A DNA stretch of 44,690 nucleotides from Amphritea sp. (GTDB taxonomy: Bacteria > Pseudomonadota > Gammaproteobacteria > Pseudomonadales > Balneatricaceae): the NCBI RefSeq assembly GCF_016744155.1, contig NZ_JADGEW010000031.1, positions 1 to 44,690 of the forward strand, given 5' to 3'. Both the position numbers and the translations under genes were made by a program. The notes under the pieces are model-generated. The model searched no databases and had not been told where the DNA came from. It saw only the letters and a list, made by a program, of their open reading frames with translations. Positions 43,167-44,690 of the stretch are shown here, piece by piece. Numbering within the stretch: the stretch's first letter is position 1; the number at the start of each line of letters is the position of its first letter.

Positions 43167-44690
43167 TTAGTGGCGGAAGTGACGCATACCGGTGAATACC
43201 ATCGCCATACCGTGTTCGTTAGCCGCATCAATTACTTCTTGATCACGCATTGAACCACCCGGTTGGATAATCGCTTTGATGCCTGCAGCCGCAGCGGAGT
43301 CGATGCCATCACGGAACGGAAAGAATGCGTCTGATGCCATCACCGAGCCTTCAACTTCGAGGCCTTCATCGGCGGCTTTGATACCGGCAATCTTGGCGCT
43401 ATATACGCGACTCATCTGACCCGCACCAACACCGATAGTCTGGCCATTTTTGGCATAGACAATAGCGTTAGATTTAACAAACTTAGCAACTTCCCAGCAA
43501 AACAATAGATCACGGATCTCCTGTTCAGTAGGCTGGATAGTCGTCACAACTTTTAGTTCGCTGACATCAACCATGCCAAGGTCCTGATCCTGAACCAGCA
43601 GACCGCCGTTAACCCGCTTGTAATCGAATCGAGCGGTACGATCGGTTGACCACTCGCCGCATGCCAGTAGACGAACATTGGGCTTGGCAGCAACGATATC
43701 CGATGCTTCCTGGGTGACACTTGGTGCAATAATGACTTCAACAAACTGACGTGCAACGATCGCTGTAGCAGTGGCTGCATCCAGTTCACGGTTGAAAGCG
43801 ATAATGCCGCCAAAGGCTGAAGTAGGGTCGGTTTGGAATGCTTTGTTATACGCTTCCAGAATGTCTGCACCGATGGCTACGCCGCATGGATTAGCGTGCT
43901 TAACGATGACACAAGCGGGCTCTTTGAACGGCTTAACACATTCAAGTGCTGCATCGGTGTCGGCAACATTATTAAACGAAAGCGCTTTTCCCTGGAGTTG
44001 ACGGGCAGTAGATACACTGGCTTCAGCAGGGTTTGCTTCAACGTAGAAAGCTGCTTTTTGATGCGGGTTTTCGCCATAACGCATCTCCTGTGCTTTAACA
44101 AACTGAGTGTTAAAAGTACGAGGGAAATCCGCAGGTTCCTCTTCTGAACCATCGGTGATTGCGCCAAGATAGTTGGCGATCATGCCGTCATAGGCAGCGG
44201 TGTGCTCAAACGCCTGAACAGCAAGGTCAAAACGGGTCGGATGGGTAAGACCTTTATTCTCATCTAATTCAGCGATAATGCGTTCGTAGTTGTTAGCTGT
44301 AACAACGATGGCGACATCTTTATGGTTTTTAGCAGCAGAGCGAACCATCGTTGGGCCGCCGATATCGATATTTTCAATCGCCATAGGCAGATCGCAATCA
44401 GGACGGGCGATGGTTTGCTCGAATGGATACAGATTTACTACCACCATGTCGATTGGCGTAATGCCATGCTCGTTCATGATCGTATCATCGGTTCCGCGAC
44501 GGCCAAGAATTCCACCGTGAATTTTTGGATGCAGGGTTTTGACCCGGCCATCCATCATTTCAGGGAAGCCGGTGTAATCGGAGACTTCAATCGCCGGTAC
44601 ATCGTTATCTTTTAACAGTTTGTATGTGCCGCCGGTGGAAAGAATCTCAACACCGCGCTGGGTCAGTGCCTGGGCGAATTCAACGATTCC
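43167..44690 (-). CDS. purH: Bifunctional PurH (AICAR formyltransferase / IMP cyclohydrolase), 5' end cut by window edge
   Basis: PurH catalyses the last two steps of IMP synthesis. The frame stays open to the right edge, giving at least 507 residues. The first codons in the window read [13 protein letters not shown], so only about 15-25 residues including the start are missing, and the ATG at 44558 is internal. The N-terminal cyclohydrolase domain contains [11 protein letters not shown] and [18 protein letters not shown]. The formyltransferase domain contains [10 protein letters not shown] and the [20 protein letters not shown] stretch. Confidence 0.97.
   Translation of the reverse strand, partial: GIVEFAQALTQRGVEILSTGGTYKLLKDNDVPAIEVSDYTGFPEMMDGRVKTLHPKIHGGILGRRGTDDTIMNEHGITPIDMVVVNLYPFEQTIARPDCDLPMAIENIDIGGPTMVRSAAKNHKDVAIVVTANNYERIIAELDENKGLTHPTRFDLAVQAFEHTAAYDGMIANYLGAITDGSEEEPADFPRTFNTQFVKAQEMRYGENPHQKAAFYVEANPAEASVSTARQLQGKALSFNNVADTDAALECVKPFKEPACVIVKHANPCGVAIGADILEAYNKAFQTDPTSAFGGIIAFNRELDAATATAIVARQFVEVIIAPSVTQEASDIVAAKPNVRLLACGEWSTDRTARFDYKRVNGGLLVQDQDLGMVDVSELKVVTTIQPTEQEIRDLLFCWEVAKFVKSNAIVYAKNGQTIGVGAGQMSRVYSAKIAGIKAADEGLEVEGSVMASDAFFPFRDGIDSAAAAGIKAIIQPGGSMRDQEVIDAANEHGMAMVFTGMRHFRH

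Noticed and set aside
44556-44558. ATG at 44558 as the purH start
   Set aside because: The conserved PurH N-terminal sequence continues upstream to the window edge, so this ATG is internal.

Overview
The window looks like a chromosomal segment of a marine gammaproteobacterium of the Oceanospirillales type (Amphritea, Neptunomonas or Neptuniibacter-like). This is inferred from the gene order nadB / rpoE-rseA-rseC-mucD-lepA-lepB-rnc-era-recO-pdxJ-acpS, the neighbouring cysM-relA-mazG block, moderate GC and the protein sequences. It is not a species identification. All coding sequences look intact except purH, which runs off the right edge. I see no rRNA, tRNA, CRISPR array, integrase or transposase gene.

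Layout. Positions 1-98 are a 7-bp minisatellite. sdhE and ygfX (244-934) converge on nadB. Positions 2.6-12.9 kb hold the sigma-E envelope-stress operon (rpoE, an unusual rseA, rseC, a DegP-type protease), followed by the lepA-lepB-rnc-era-recO-pdxJ-acpS housekeeping run. Positions 13.0-24 kb hold a universal stress protein, cysM, relA-mazG, ppc, adk, hemH and rlmB. Positions 23.9-28.8 kb form a looser pocket of short monocistronic genes (a 72-residue unknown, YjdM/PhnA, YdcH, a cupin) and the acetate pair pta-ackA. Its spacers hold interspersed hairpin repeats, REP-like palindromes and another 7-bp minisatellite. Positions 28.8-34 kb hold a HIT hydrolase and the prkA-yeaH-spoVR stress trio. 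Positions 34.1-38.4 kb are a leucine/valine dehydrogenase plus branched-chain-type 2-oxo acid dehydrogenase operon (E1 alpha, E1 beta, E2; no E3). Positions 38.9-41.7 kb are two convergent envelope genes, an L,D-transpeptidase and a TPR protein, that end in the same domain type. Positions 41.8-44.7 kb are purD and purH.

Main points of interest. (1) The anti-sigma factor RseA carries an RseB/MucB-like C-terminal domain in the same polypeptide, and no separate rseB lies between it and rseC. (2) A family of short hairpins with different but fully complementary stems, joined by near-constant linkers (TTGCTAGAC, TTGCTCGAAC, TTGCTAGAAAAA), occurs four times between 23.9 and 26.15 kb. The linker word TTGCTCG is the reverse complement of the minisatellite unit at 1-98 and recurs twice at 28531-28544. 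(3) The L,D-transpeptidase and its convergent TPR neighbour share a C-terminal NTF2-like domain, which suggests a functional pair. (4) The E2 acyltransferase lacks the aspartate of the usual HxxxDG motif.
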